From positions 2,363,501 through 2,427,500 of the forward strand of contig NZ_CP127173.1 in the NCBI RefSeq assembly GCF_030264295.1: a stretch of 64,000 bases of DNA. Reading direction: 5' to 3'. Shown in pieces: positions 8,854-17,485 of the stretch. The notes under the pieces were generated by a model, which did no database searches, was not told where the DNA came from, and saw only the letters and a list, made by a program, of their open reading frames with translations. Source of the stretch: Amycolatopsis nalaikhensis. GTDB taxonomy: Bacteria; Actinomycetota; Actinomycetes; Mycobacteriales; Pseudonocardiaceae. Within the stretch, counting starts at the first letter, position 1, and every line of letters begins with the position of its first letter. The translations under genes and the position numbers were made by a program.

Positions 8854-9473
8854 GCTCCCGCATCGTCTTCCCATGCCTCGTCGTGCTCGCGGGCATCCTC
8901 GCGCTGTTCTTCCTCATGCCCGGCGAGGCGGCGGCCTGCACCTTTCGTTACAGTGAGGGAGCAACCGCTTCTTCCAACTGCGGCGGAATGGCGACGCGAT
9001 ACGTGATCGTGTCAGCCTCAGTGGGTGCCGGTGGCACCATCGCATGGCGGATGTTCAGCCGCCTCGCCGGTCCCCGAGCCCGTCTCACCAGTCCTGCGGA
9101 TCTGACGACCCTCGACCGCTTGCTCACCGCGCCGTTCTCCCGTCTGGGGCGGGTATACAAAGTCGATGAGGCAAGCGTCTGCCAGCTGACGATGGGAGCG
9201 GGTCCGTGGGCGAGGGAAGGCGTCGCACTGGTCAAAGGGAACATCGACGCACCCGGAGTGCAAGAACTGGTCAACGAGGCGGGGAACAAGTACGGCTGTC
9301 ACACCTGCGGTGCAGCCGCATCCGGAGCGGCGAACTGGGTCCGCGACCACCAGCCGCCCCTTGGGCTCGCCGGGCCTGACGCTCAATACACCGCGTATCC
9401 TCAGTGTGTTCCCTGTATGAGACAGCAGGGTGGAACCGTGCGGCAACTCGGAACTGGGCATTATGACTTCTGA
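8850..9473 (+). CDS. Exported protein with HNH-like zinc-binding C-terminal domain
   Basis: A 207-residue protein. Residues 1-29 look like a signal peptide ending in EAAAC, and a second hydrophobic stretch lies at 51-66. The C-terminal domain has C150-x2-C153, then D166-H167-Q-P-P, then C186-x2-C189 followed by RQQGG. This spacing (Cys pair, DHxxP, Cys pair) is that of treble-clef HNH-type nucleases, where the His of DH is catalytic and the cysteines bind a structural zinc. Such domains are common at the C-termini of bacterial toxins. Start and stop overlap both neighbours, and the next gene is a good candidate immunity protein. Family assignment is inference from the motif layout. Confidence 0.65.
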   Translation: MSSRIVFPCLVVLAGILALFFLMPGEAAACTFRYSEGATASSNCGGMATRYVIVSASVGAGGTIAWRMFSRLAGPRARLTSPADLTTLDRLLTAPFSRLGRVYKVDEASVCQLTMGAGPWAREGVALVKGNIDAPGVQELVNEAGNKYGCHTCGAAASGAANWVRDHQPPLGLAGPDAQYTAYPQCVPCMRQQGGTVRQLGTGHYDF

Positions 9474-9894
9474 AAATCCAACATTCGATGATTTCCCGGC
9501 AGAGGTCTACGCCGGCAGCATCGTGGCCTTCTTCCAACATGGGCTTCTGATCGTAGAAGATGCGGCGAGTCAAGCTGTGCACGAGTCGTGGGACGCGGCG
9601 AGCGAGCGAACGCATTTCGACGACGACTCGCTGTTCGTTGCAGTGCGGCCGCACGTCGACGGGCCGGTGCGCGTCGATGTCTTCGTCGACGAAATTCCGG
9701 AAAAGTTCGCCGACGGCTTGGTGGAATGTTTCGACGGGGTGCTTCCCCTCCGATCGGGCGTGGTGTGCGTGCACGACTCCGATGACCTGGTGAGGCTCAC
9801 CAGAAGGATTTCTGTCGACCAACCGCACTTCGGGGTGCTCGTCAATGACACCGAACGGGTCGACAGAGTGCTCGTGGTGCTGTACGACCGCTGA
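9463..9894 (+). CDS. Small acidic protein, possible immunity protein
   Basis: A 143-residue acidic cytosolic protein without a signal peptide or membrane segment. The ATG at 9463 overlaps the last 11 bases of the HNH-like gene, the tightest coupling in the operon. The size, acidity and position directly behind a toxin-like open frame are what is expected of an immunity protein, but the sequence itself matches no family I recognise. It is the last gene of the operon; no terminator hairpin is evident behind it. Confidence 0.6.
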   Translation: MTSENPTFDDFPAEVYAGSIVAFFQHGLLIVEDAASQAVHESWDAASERTHFDDDSLFVAVRPHVDGPVRVDVFVDEIPEKFADGLVECFDGVLPLRSGVVCVHDSDDLVRLTRRISVDQPHFGVLVNDTERVDRVLVVLYDR

Positions 9895-10258
9895 TCGCGC
9901 CTCCGGACTTCTGCGGTGGCTCAACGGCAAGTTCCGGGAAGCGAGATTCATTGTGGCTCCTGAGTCCGGTCAGTCGTGCCGAAGGAGGGCGTACCGTCGG
10001 AACTCGCGTTGCGGGCCGCTTCGGTTCTCGTTCGCGTGGGCCAGCGGCGCCGACGCCATAACACCAAACGAACTACCAGCGTGCCGAGAGATCGATGCCG
10101 CTGCCGAGCGGGCCCGTGCGGCTGTCAGTGTGCACTGGGCAAGTGGGGCCGCACGCTCGCAGACGTGATGGCGCGGGAGGTCCTGGCTGCTGTAACCGTC
10201 ATGTAATTGGTGCCGCCTACGGTCTGTCCGGTTATCACTACCCATGGGGAGGACGCAG
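9895..10258. other. Intergenic region upstream of WXG-type gene
   Basis: No convincing gene is seen in these 364 bases. Small open frames lack ribosome sites and have arginine-rich compositions. GGGGAGGA at 10247-10254 is the ribosome-binding site of the next gene. The spacer is long enough for an independent promoter. Confidence 0.5.
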
Positions 10259-11356
10259 ATGGCCGGTTTCTTCTACGACGGCCCGGGCATGACGGCTCTG
10301 AAGGCACAACTCGACCGGCTCGACGATGACTTTGGTGCGGCGAAGAAGTACGTCGATGGGCATACCGACCTGAGCGCGGGTGACCAGGGCCTGATCATGT
10401 ACCTGATCGGTCCGCACCAGAAGGCGCGCGACAACGTGCTACACGCGGTCGCAGCCTTCGAGAAGTTCACCAAGGCGTGCTCAACGGCCGTCGGCCACGC
10501 CGAACAGCACTACGAGCAGACGGAAAGCCAGAACCGAGACACCCTCGCGGCCGAGGACGCCAAGATCCGTGGCGCAGGTGACCCTGCCAATCTCCAGGGG
10601 CTGTCCTACGACCACGACAAGGGCTTGCTGAAAGGAGTGAGCTGGCACGCCTTCACCGACGTCAACGAACCGACCAACGCGCTGGCGCCGCCGGAGATAC
10701 CCATGACCGGCGACCAGGACTGGTCGTTCGACTGGAAGAACGACGCGTTCAGCCCGAGCGCCTACATCCGGGACGCCTCTCGCGACATCGCTCACCGGGA
10801 CGTCTTCGACGAGGCGACCGCGTTGTTCGCCGGCAAGTGGGGCCTGTTCGCCAAATGCGCCGAGGTGTGGACGAACCTAGGCCTGTTCTTCGACGCCGCC
10901 GGGGACAACATGCACCGCTCAGCGGCGGACACGCCGACCGCGTGGCGCGGCAACGCGGCCGACGCCGCCGAGGAGAAGTTCGTGCTCGGCGCCAAGGCGA
11001 TGAAGCAAATACCGGACAGCCTCGGCGAGTACGCCAAGCTCTACGGCGACATCGTCACCGCCGTCAAAGAGTCGTTCGGGGTGATCGAAGGCCAGCTGAC
11101 CTGCCTGGTCGACGCCGTAGTGGACGCGATCCTCGCGGGCGCGATCGGCGCGATCACCGCCGAGACCGTCATCGGCGCCTTCGCCGGCGCGAGCGTGGCC
11201 GGCTTCTACGTCGCACGCGTCGTCGAAATCGTCGCCGAGGTCGTCGGGTCGATGGACGCGATCAAAGACTTCGTCGACAAGGCCGCGGCCATCCTCGACA
11301 CGATCAAAGTGGCGGGGGACCCGCCGAAGCTGCCAACCGACCTTCCGGGGAACTGA
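10259..11356 (+). CDS. WXG100-like / ESX-associated helical protein
   Basis: A 365-residue, mostly alpha-helical protein with no signal peptide. The N-terminal 100 residues are a long helical pair rich in Asp, Lys and Ala. A second helical hairpin carries the turn WRGNAAD typical of WXG100 proteins, and a glycine/alanine-rich hydrophobic segment lies at about residues 290-325. The order (helical bundle, WxG turn, hydrophobic hairpin) resembles substrates of type VII (ESX) secretion. Start: ATG 10259 has GGGGAGGA four bases upstream; the in-frame ATG at 10244 has none. Four bases separate it from the next gene. No ESX core ATPase or membrane component is in the window, so export would depend on a system elsewhere. 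Confidence 0.7.
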   Translation: MAGFFYDGPGMTALKAQLDRLDDDFGAAKKYVDGHTDLSAGDQGLIMYLIGPHQKARDNVLHAVAAFEKFTKACSTAVGHAEQHYEQTESQNRDTLAAEDAKIRGAGDPANLQGLSYDHDKGLLKGVSWHAFTDVNEPTNALAPPEIPMTGDQDWSFDWKNDAFSPSAYIRDASRDIAHRDVFDEATALFAGKWGLFAKCAEVWTNLGLFFDAAGDNMHRSAADTPTAWRGNAADAAEEKFVLGAKAMKQIPDSLGEYAKLYGDIVTAVKESFGVIEGQLTCLVDAVVDAILAGAIGAITAETVIGAFAGASVAGFYVARVVEIVAEVVGSMDAIKDFVDKAAAILDTIKVAGDPPKLPTDLPGN

Positions 11357-11360
11357 CACC

Positions 11361-11801
11361 ATGAACTCGCGGCTGACCGACGCCCAACGTCAAACCCTGC
11401 GCCGACGCATGCTCATCGAACTGACCAAGCACCAGGACCCGGTGCTGGCGGAATGCGCGCGGGAGGTCCTCCGCGGCCGGTCGACCGCACTCAACGCCGT
11501 CGCCGGTGCCGCGTATGCAGAACGGTTCGTGCCCTCCACGGGAACGATGCTGCGGACGTGGGAAAGGACACCCGAGCCCGAGCGTGCCGAGCAGGCCGAG
11601 CGGTTCCTCCGTGGAGCCGAGGAGGTGCTGGCCCAGCCGGAACCGGAGTTGATGCCCGAGCGAGCGAACCCTTCGCCACGGCGCCGGGAACACGTCGAAG
11701 ACGTGGAACCGGTGGTTTCGATCATGACCGAAGCGCCGAAGCGACGGCGCAATGACGGGACAGACACACCACGCCGGCAGACCTGGCGCCGACGGTTCTG
11801 A
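11361..11801 (+). CDS. Hypothetical protein paired with the WXG-like gene
   Basis: A 146-residue hydrophilic protein, basic at the N-terminus (helices with Q-R-Q-T-L-R-R-R), acidic in the middle and arginine-rich at the C-terminus. It begins five bases after the WXG-like gene with GGGGA upstream, so it is co-transcribed. No domain is recognised. It could be a chaperone or partner of the upstream protein, which is an inference from position. Confidence 0.6.
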   Translation: MNSRLTDAQRQTLRRRMLIELTKHQDPVLAECAREVLRGRSTALNAVAGAAYAERFVPSTGTMLRTWERTPEPERAEQAERFLRGAEEVLAQPEPELMPERANPSPRRREHVEDVEPVVSIMTEAPKRRRNDGTDTPRRQTWRRRF

Positions 11802-12813
11802 GGCGCGATGACCCACGCCGGCGATGTCCCGGGCCAGCAGACCACGCGGGTCAGGACAGCGTCTCCTCCAGGCCACCGTCACAGTACCATCTGGCAATCC
11901 GTGGGCAGTGAGTTGCCGAAGGAGCCGATCTGGTCGTCGGCCGGCGGTGGGGCCGGCGCAGGACGCGTACTGCAGGACCGCCAGCGACCCGCTGAAATTT
12001 GTTTCCGGTACAGCATGAGGCTCCCGCCGGCGGCAGCCTCGGATGGCGACACGGACACAGTTGGCCGTCAGCGTGAGAAGGGCCACCGAAATCAGCCGGT
12101 ATGACATTCGCAGTACTTCCTCTTGTCGTCCCATAGGGGTCAAGCACTTGCGCGTGCCAATGAGGAAAATGAAATCTAGACATGATTTGAGGCGGTTTCA
12201 GAAATGGCCGCGCCCGGACGACGACCTGGCCAGGATCGCGGTCAGCATATCCCGCGGGATGGCCGGGCAGCGCTCGGCGAGCAGGGGACTCGACGTGGAA
12301 CCGGGCGGTGCGCATCCTGCGCGCTCGCTGTGTGCACGGCGCCCGTGGTTCGGCCCCGGAAAACCCGCACCGACAAAACGAATGGCAGAAACCGACCCGC
12401 TCCGCCCACCGCCCAGCAACACCCCGCGCCGACTAGCCCCAATGCCACGTAGCTTAAAATGAAGAAAGTGCTCTGACCTGCGGTTTCTCGATGTCGAGCC
12501 GACGATTCAGGGGCTGCAGTTCGACAGCCCCTGAAACCAGTTGTCGCTGGTCAGGACACTCGCATAACAATGACGATTTTCATTGCCAAATTAAGCTACA
12601 CGGCATTGCGACTAGCCCCGTCTTCCGCACGTGGGAGCGAGTGAGACCGTCTGGGCCGTTCCCGGCTAGGCGGCAGATCCTCCCCTGAACAAGCGATGAC
12701 CTGAATTCCGGTCACCACGGAGAACCGTAACCGCTCGCCTCTCGGCGCCCATCGGCCGTTGGAGTGAGCTTCGAAACGGCGAAGAGAGTATTGGACATCG
12801 CTATTTCGTGTGG
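11802..12813. other. Gene-poor stretch of about 1 kb, AT-richer in its second half
   Basis: No supported gene. Several short overlapping open frames on both strands have no ribosome sites and improbable compositions. From about 12150 and again from about 12555-12610 the sequence becomes distinctly less GC-rich than the rest of the window. It contains a strong hairpin at 12506-12535 and a smaller inverted repeat CAATGA/TCATTG at 12568-12585. Confidence 0.5.
12506..12535. terminator. Perfect hairpin, terminator-like
   Basis: An 11-bp perfect stem (TTCAGGGGCTG pairing with CAGCCCCTGAA) closes an 8-base loop. There is no T-run, as is common for actinobacterial terminators. It would work on either strand and lies between the WXG pair and the minus-strand DUF5994 gene. 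Confidence 0.5.
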
Positions 12814-13253
12814 TCAGGGGCGGAGCGGGATCGTCGCCGGCCACCCGCTGCGCGCGGCGAGGATGTCCTCGGGACTTGCCGTGTTGTCCGGCTCCGCGGA
12901 GGTCTTGAGAGCGGTGGTGGCGGTGTCGTGCGGGGTGTCGGGAGCCACGACGAGCAGGGTCAGGCGCCGCTGCTGCGTGCCGATGAGCGCGAGGGTGTCC
13001 GCCTGCATGGAGTGGAACCCTTCCAACCGGACGAGGCGGCCGTCCACCACGAGCTTGCGGTGGGCGATCTCCCAGCCGTCGCCCAGCGGGTAGCTGATCC
13101 GCTCGACCTCGCCCACCCGGTCGCGCGCCGCCGCGAGCACGTCGGGGAACTCGACGCCGGCGTCGCGGAGCGCGGCCACCACGCTCCGTCGACGTATCCG
13201 CCGCCGGCCGCCGGTTTCAGCTGCAGGCGGACCTCGTCGCGAACGGCGGTCAC
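12814..13253 (-). pseudogene. DUF5994 family protein, frameshifted
   Basis: A GTG at 13253 starts RLQLKPAAGGGYVDGAWWPRS-like sequence typical of DUF5994. At about 13180 the reading continues in another frame (VAALRDAGVEFPDVLAAARD through ISYPLGDGWEIAHRKLVVDG) to the stop at 12814. The start codon overlaps the TGA of the desaturase fragment upstream (GTGA), so the two were once an operon. The single lesion separates the DGAWW motif from the body. The function of the family is unknown. Confidence 0.65.
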
Positions 13254-13549
13254 GACCGGCTCCCGTCGCCAGGCTGCTGCCGTGCCGGTGTTTCGGTGAG
13301 CAGACCGCGCTCCAGCTTGCCGAACCCGCGGGGGGCCGCGGTGTAGCCGGGGTTGAGCTTGCGTGCCAGGTGTTCGGGCCGGGGCCAGCGCACGTCGGTG
13401 GCCCAGCCGAGCTTCTCGAGCAGCCAGATCAGGCGGGCGGACATGTCGAGCTGGCCGCGGCGGACGCCGTGGCGGGCGCCGGTGGGGTCGGCGTGGTGGC
13501 AGTTGTGCCAGTACTCGCCCATCGAGGCGATGGCCAGCGGCGAGCCCAT
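13250..13549 (-). pseudogene. C-terminal remnant of a fatty-acid desaturase
   Basis: The fragment reads MGEYWHNCHHADPTGARHG followed by a DMSARLIWLLEKLGWATDVRWP segment, split here for length. It contains the third histidine box (H-x2-HH) and C-terminal region of stearoyl-CoA/acyl-lipid desaturases. An in-frame TGA lies directly upstream of the ATG at 13549, and no sequence for the first two histidine boxes or the membrane helices is found further upstream. So about three quarters of the gene is missing and it cannot be functional. Confidence 0.75.
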
Positions 13550-13677
13550 TCAGGACGTTCAGCTCCCGGGGGCCGGCTGCGGACCGGACCGCGCGAGGTC
13601 CACCCGGCGGTATGCTCCGTGAACAGCGCCCAGACCCGCTCTCACCCCGGCCGGACATCGCCAGGAGCAGGACCTTC

Positions 13678-13812
13678 ATGACCGCCACGGACTCCACCCC
13701 GCCACGGTGCGCCGATCCGATGCGCGACCCCGAACCTTCGCCGGTGCCGTACGGGCTCCGCGTCGCGGCCGGGGTCTCCTGGCGCTCGCTGGTCGTGGCG
13801 GCCGCCCTGCAG
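13678..13812 (+). pseudogene. Possible N-terminal fragment of an AI-2E/PerM-type transporter
   Basis: After the ATG at 13678 the translation runs into VPYGLRVAAGVSWRSLVVAAAL, cited here as the pattern P-x-G-L-R-V-A-A-x-x-S-W-R-x-L-V-V-A. This resembles the entry into the first helix of AI-2E family transporters. Past about 13812 the frame turns arginine-rich and the membrane helices are absent. The assignment rests on one short segment. The rest of 13813-14175 shows no supported gene. Confidence 0.3.
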
Positions 13813-14175
13813 CGGGCGTTTTCCCGGGCGCCGCGGCGGGGACGGTCCCACCCGCGGCGCCGGGAGCGGATCCATCGTGGACAGCAAGGGGTTCGTAGCC
13901 GGACCCCACAGGGACGGGCATGTCACCGATTCCGGTGAACCAGATTGTTCGTGAGCGACGGAGCCCACCCACGCACGCAACGGAGTGATGTCCGAAAGAC
14001 GGCAATGTCGCGATCGGCTCGGCATCCTCGACGTCGCTCGACGACGTCCCATCCGCGATCACGGCGACACCTCGCCGAGCACGGCCATGAAGCCGGCCAG
14101 GACGCCGAGGCAGCACAGCTGGCCGACGCCGTCAACGCCCTGGCGCGGTCGCGGACCGACCCCGACCTGGACTGA

Positions 14176-14720
14176 TCAGGCTTCGGCCGCGAGTTCCACC
14201 GGATCGAGAGTGCCGTCGGTGACGGCGCGGGCGATCTCGTACGGGGAACGTCCGCGCCGGCGGGCGTTCGCGGTGAGCACAACACGAGCGCCGCCGACAG
14301 CGCCCCCGGCCGGCGCCGGAAGAACACCAGCGTGCCCAACCGGACCACGCCGACCTGCAGCGGCACCGCGAACGCCGCACCGACATCGGTGGCCATGGCC
14401 ACCTCGGTGAATCCCGGCCACCGCTGCTGCTCGGCGCCCATCACCGGCACCGCCACCGGACGGCCCGTGGTGAAGGCCTCCACACCGGGCCCCTCGCCCA
14501 CGGTGTACTGCAGCTCCGCCAGCCGGGCGGCCCATTGGTCGCTGGCGCCCAGCACCTCCTGGACCCGGTCTCCGGCCCGCAACGTGAACAGCGCCGCGTC
14601 CACCGCGTCGAGCACCTCGACGGGCGCCGCGCACACGGCCTGGGCCAAGCCGACGCGCTCGGAAGTCCCGGCCCGCTCGGCGATGGCCCGCCACAGCCGC
14701 TGCCGCCGCTGTCCATCCAC
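14176..14720 (-). pseudogene. GAF-domain protein, frameshifted and shortened
   Basis: Residues 1-145 read as a GAF domain of the type found in actinobacterial GAF/ANTAR regulators: DAALFTLRAG, LQYTVGEGPGVEAFTTGRPV, and AFAVPLQVGVVRLGTLVFFR. After the GAF (about 14290) the original frame degenerates. A different frame supplies a sensible C-terminus (RSPYEIARAVTDGTLDPVEL) ending at 14176. The ANTAR-type RNA-binding helices expected between them are largely missing, so there is probably a deletion as well as a shift. Confidence 0.55.
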
Positions 14721-15344
14721 CGCCAGTTCTCCTTCACCGCGCTGGGCGCCGCGAGTCCTCGAGCCGGAGACCCAGGGTCGGAGACCAACCCGTCACCGGC
14801 ATCACGACGCCCGGGACGGCAGGCCGCGACGCCGGACGCCCGGCCTGCCGCCGGAGAGCGCGAATGCTGCGCTGCTGAACCTTCACCCCATCACCACCGG
14901 CCACCACGGAGACCGCGGCACCGGCCACCCCGCGGCCTACCCGGTCGCCACCGCTGTCAACCGCCGGACGGCCGTACGAGACGACACGGGTCGCCTCGAG
15001 CAGATCGGCGGGGAGGGCGGGTTGGAGCCAAGATGAGGGCGCTACCGCGACCGGTTCCCGCCTCGGAACCCGGTGGACCGCCACGACCTGATGTCCTCGA
15101 CGGAGGTGACCCAGGTCATGACCGCTGTACACCCGCTGCCGGCCGCGGGTGGCGAAGATCCGGTGTTCCGCGCCTTACCTGATTCAAGGGAATTCCGATG
15201 GGCCAGCGTCGGTGTGGCTCCGGGGGAAGCGTTCGGGATCCTCGTCGCGCTCTCCCAGGGCACCAACACCAAGGTCCGAGTGGTCGCCCAGACCTCATCG
15301 ACGCCACCGATGCCCGATGAGCGGAACTCTCGGTAGCGGGTCGC
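14721..15344. other. No supported gene
   Basis: Between the GAF and HATPase remnants I see only unsupported frames. One plus-strand frame (15073-15336, 87 codons) has a fairly natural composition from residue 7 on, but no ribosome site or recognisable motif. Confidence 0.4.
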
Positions 15345-15690
15345 CGCGACTCGGAAAGCGACTTCCATCCACACCGTCTTGCCGCTTGCGCGTCCGAACA
15401 GTCCCCCGACCGGCGTGCCGACGAGCGCCAAGGCCCCTGCCCCGGTGTTCGGGTGCCGGCCAAGGCCGCGCCGGCTCGGCATCCGCGTCGGCGACCTCGA
15501 TCCGCGGGCGCCCGGCCGGCGGGGGGAGCACCTGCCCGTTCGGCCGTGAGCCCGGAAAAGACATCGGCCAGGAAACGCCTGGCCCGCCAGCGGTCCCGCA
15601 CCGGCTCGGCCGGCTCCGGGCGCAACTGCCGTGTCCGCGCGGCCCCGGATGGTCGGTCACCGCCCAAGGGCGCTTGCCCGTTTCGGACGA
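15345..15690 (-). pseudogene. Decayed RsbW-type ATP-binding protein
   Basis: Pieces of a GHKL anti-sigma-type ATPase appear in three frames in the right order: RWRARRFLADV (about 15574), PRIEVADADAEPARP (about 15507), PEHRGRGL and ASGKTVWMEVAF (about 15389). Only about 67 bases separate the first two, so the N-box region is deleted, and at least two frameshifts follow. This cannot encode an active protein. Confidence 0.5.
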
Positions 15691-15724
15691 CCCACGACGT
15701 GACTGTGGCCAGAGTCGCGGCCAT

Positions 15725-16063
15725 TACCGAAACTGATTCACTTCCACCAAGGTGCGCAATTTCGACGGGAAACGGAAACCGTCGGTATCCGCCGACGCAG
15801 GGAGGGTGACCCGACCGCCAGTGCCGATGACGGGTGACGACCTTGCCGCCATCGCGGTCGGGTCACCCCGGGCAGGGGCGATCGGGCTCTGCGCGGATCG
15901 ACTTGGTCTCCGCACGCGACCGCCCGTGTGGTCCTGCTCCGGCGCCACGGCCGGTGCACACAGGAACGCGTGACCTGCCGTTCTCCTTTTGTATGCCGAT
16001 TCGGGATGCCCAGGGTCTTTCGGCCCGAAACCCCCGCCGCTGGAGGGGTGAGCAGAGAAATCC
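15725..16063. other. No supported gene
   Basis: These 339 bases carry no frame with a ribosome site or recognisable protein sequence. Confidence 0.4.
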
Positions 16064-16489
16064 ATGCGAACGTGGGATAGCGGACAGGGGTACTCCTCGG
16101 CAATCCTGGCAGTCATGAGAGACGTGCTCGGATGGTGCCGGCGGCCGGCCGGTCAGATCCGGTGGCGGGCATCGATCGGGCTGGCTCTCGGCCACGGTGA
16201 CTCGATTTCTCACATACTGGAATCCGAGCATGCCACGGAGGAATCGGCGAAGGCCTGGATCGAGCAGAGACTTCCGGCCACGCCCATCCCGTCCTGGGGG
16301 CGCCAGAACGCGGAGGCCGACGACCTGTCACTCTTCGGCCGGGTAGCACGGGGCCGGGTCCTGACCGGGACTCTGCTACCCGGCTGGGAAACCGATTCGT
16401 CTGCCGAGACATGGCACGCCGACCCTGCGGGCGGGGAGGTCCGCTGGCGGCGCCGTCCCGCCGCCGGCGCGCGGGTGACGGCTCGCTGA
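16064..16489 (+). CDS. Hypothetical protein
   Basis: A 141-codon frame. From about residue 50 its composition is natural and acidic (ATEESAKAWIEQRLPATPIP, then LSLFGRVARG and ETWHADPAGGEVRW). The N-terminal third is less convincing; an ATG at 16115 is an alternative start. No family is recognised. It is followed by the STAS-like gene on the same strand. Confidence 0.45.
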   Translation: MRTWDSGQGYSSAILAVMRDVLGWCRRPAGQIRWRASIGLALGHGDSISHILESEHATEESAKAWIEQRLPATPIPSWGRQNAEADDLSLFGRVARGRVLTGTLLPGWETDSSAETWHADPAGGEVRWRRRPAAGARVTAR

Positions 16490-16609
16490 ACAATTCCGGA
16501 GCAGCCAGTCCGGAACGGCACCACGCAGACGGTCCTATCCGACGTGTACGCGGACCGGCACGGTGGTACCCGCTTACTACCCTCGTTCAGCGGCGACCCG
16601 GGAGGCCTG

Positions 16610-16987
16610 ATGAGCGCAGCCGCGGGACCGCGCGTCGGCGTACTGGTGGCCGACGGGGCCATTGTGCAGCGGGCCTGCGGGATGACCGCCCCGCACAGCG
16701 CAGTGTTAGTCGATCACCTCGCCGAGGCCTGTGAGCTGAGTTCCGGTGTCGTGCTGCTGGACGTTTCCGAGTCCGCGCTGACCAGTGACGACGTTCTCAT
16801 GATCGTCCGCCGGGCCGCGCGCCGGATCCGGCGGCGCGTCTGCCACCTTCGGGTGAGGAGCCACGACGGAACGGCGGACATCGCCCTGACCCAGGCGGCG
16901 AGCCGTACCGTCCGGTCGTGTGCCTGTCTTCCGCCGGCCTCGCCCGACGCGCCGCCCGCCCATCTCGAACGGCTACAGACGCCGTGA
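16610..16987 (+). CDS. STAS-like small protein
   Basis: A 125-residue protein preceded by GGAGG at 16601-16605, which fixes the ATG at 16610. The alternation of strands and helices, with SSGVVLLDVSESALTSDDVLMIVRRA, resembles the core of STAS (anti-anti-sigma) domains, whose acceptor Ser/Thr precedes the second helix. The match is structural in feel, not a clear family signature. An RsbW-type remnant lies about 900 bases upstream on the other strand, which would fit an old partner-switch locus. Confidence 0.5.
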   Translation: MSAAAGPRVGVLVADGAIVQRACGMTAPHSAVLVDHLAEACELSSGVVLLDVSESALTSDDVLMIVRRAARRIRRRVCHLRVRSHDGTADIALTQAASRTVRSCACLPPASPDAPPAHLERLQTP

Positions 16988-17485
16988 ACACGACGGCGGG
17001 CACCGGGCCGGCCCGACGAGGGACACCGCACCGACCGCGCTGGCCGGTGTCGACACCGACAAGCCCTCGGCACAGCCGTGGTGAAGGCCAAAAAGCCCTC
17101 GGCGCGATGCAGCAGCAGATCAACGACGAGGTCGGGCCCGAGTTCGAGCAGTTGCGCAAACCCCTGCGGGAACTCAACCAGCTTCGCGGAATCGATCCAC
17201 GCACCGCGTTGACCCGCTTCGTCCTCGATCCAGCGCCCGCTGAACAGACTCCTCTCACGACGACGCCGTTGGTAGCCCAGCGGCCTCCCGGCAGTCCGGC
17301 GAGTGTGGACATGGAAGCCACCTGACGTCCGCGGGCCGACGCCGCGCCGTCGGGCGCAAACCGATGCCGCCGCCACTGCGAGTCACCTCGTGACCGTCCG
17401 ACCGGCGGCACACGATCCCGGGTTCGCCGCCGCAAGCGCAAAATGCCGGCACGACGTGAGCCCGGACGCCGCGAGGGGAAGCGCC
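16988..17485. other. No confident gene; short helical fragment
   Basis: A plus-strand frame ending at 17325 contains a natural-looking helical segment (MQQQINDEVGPEFEQLRKPL) near 17107-17166 but has no convincing start and matches nothing I know. The remainder is unsupported. AGGGGAAG at 17474-17481 is the ribosome site of the next gene. Confidence 0.35.
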
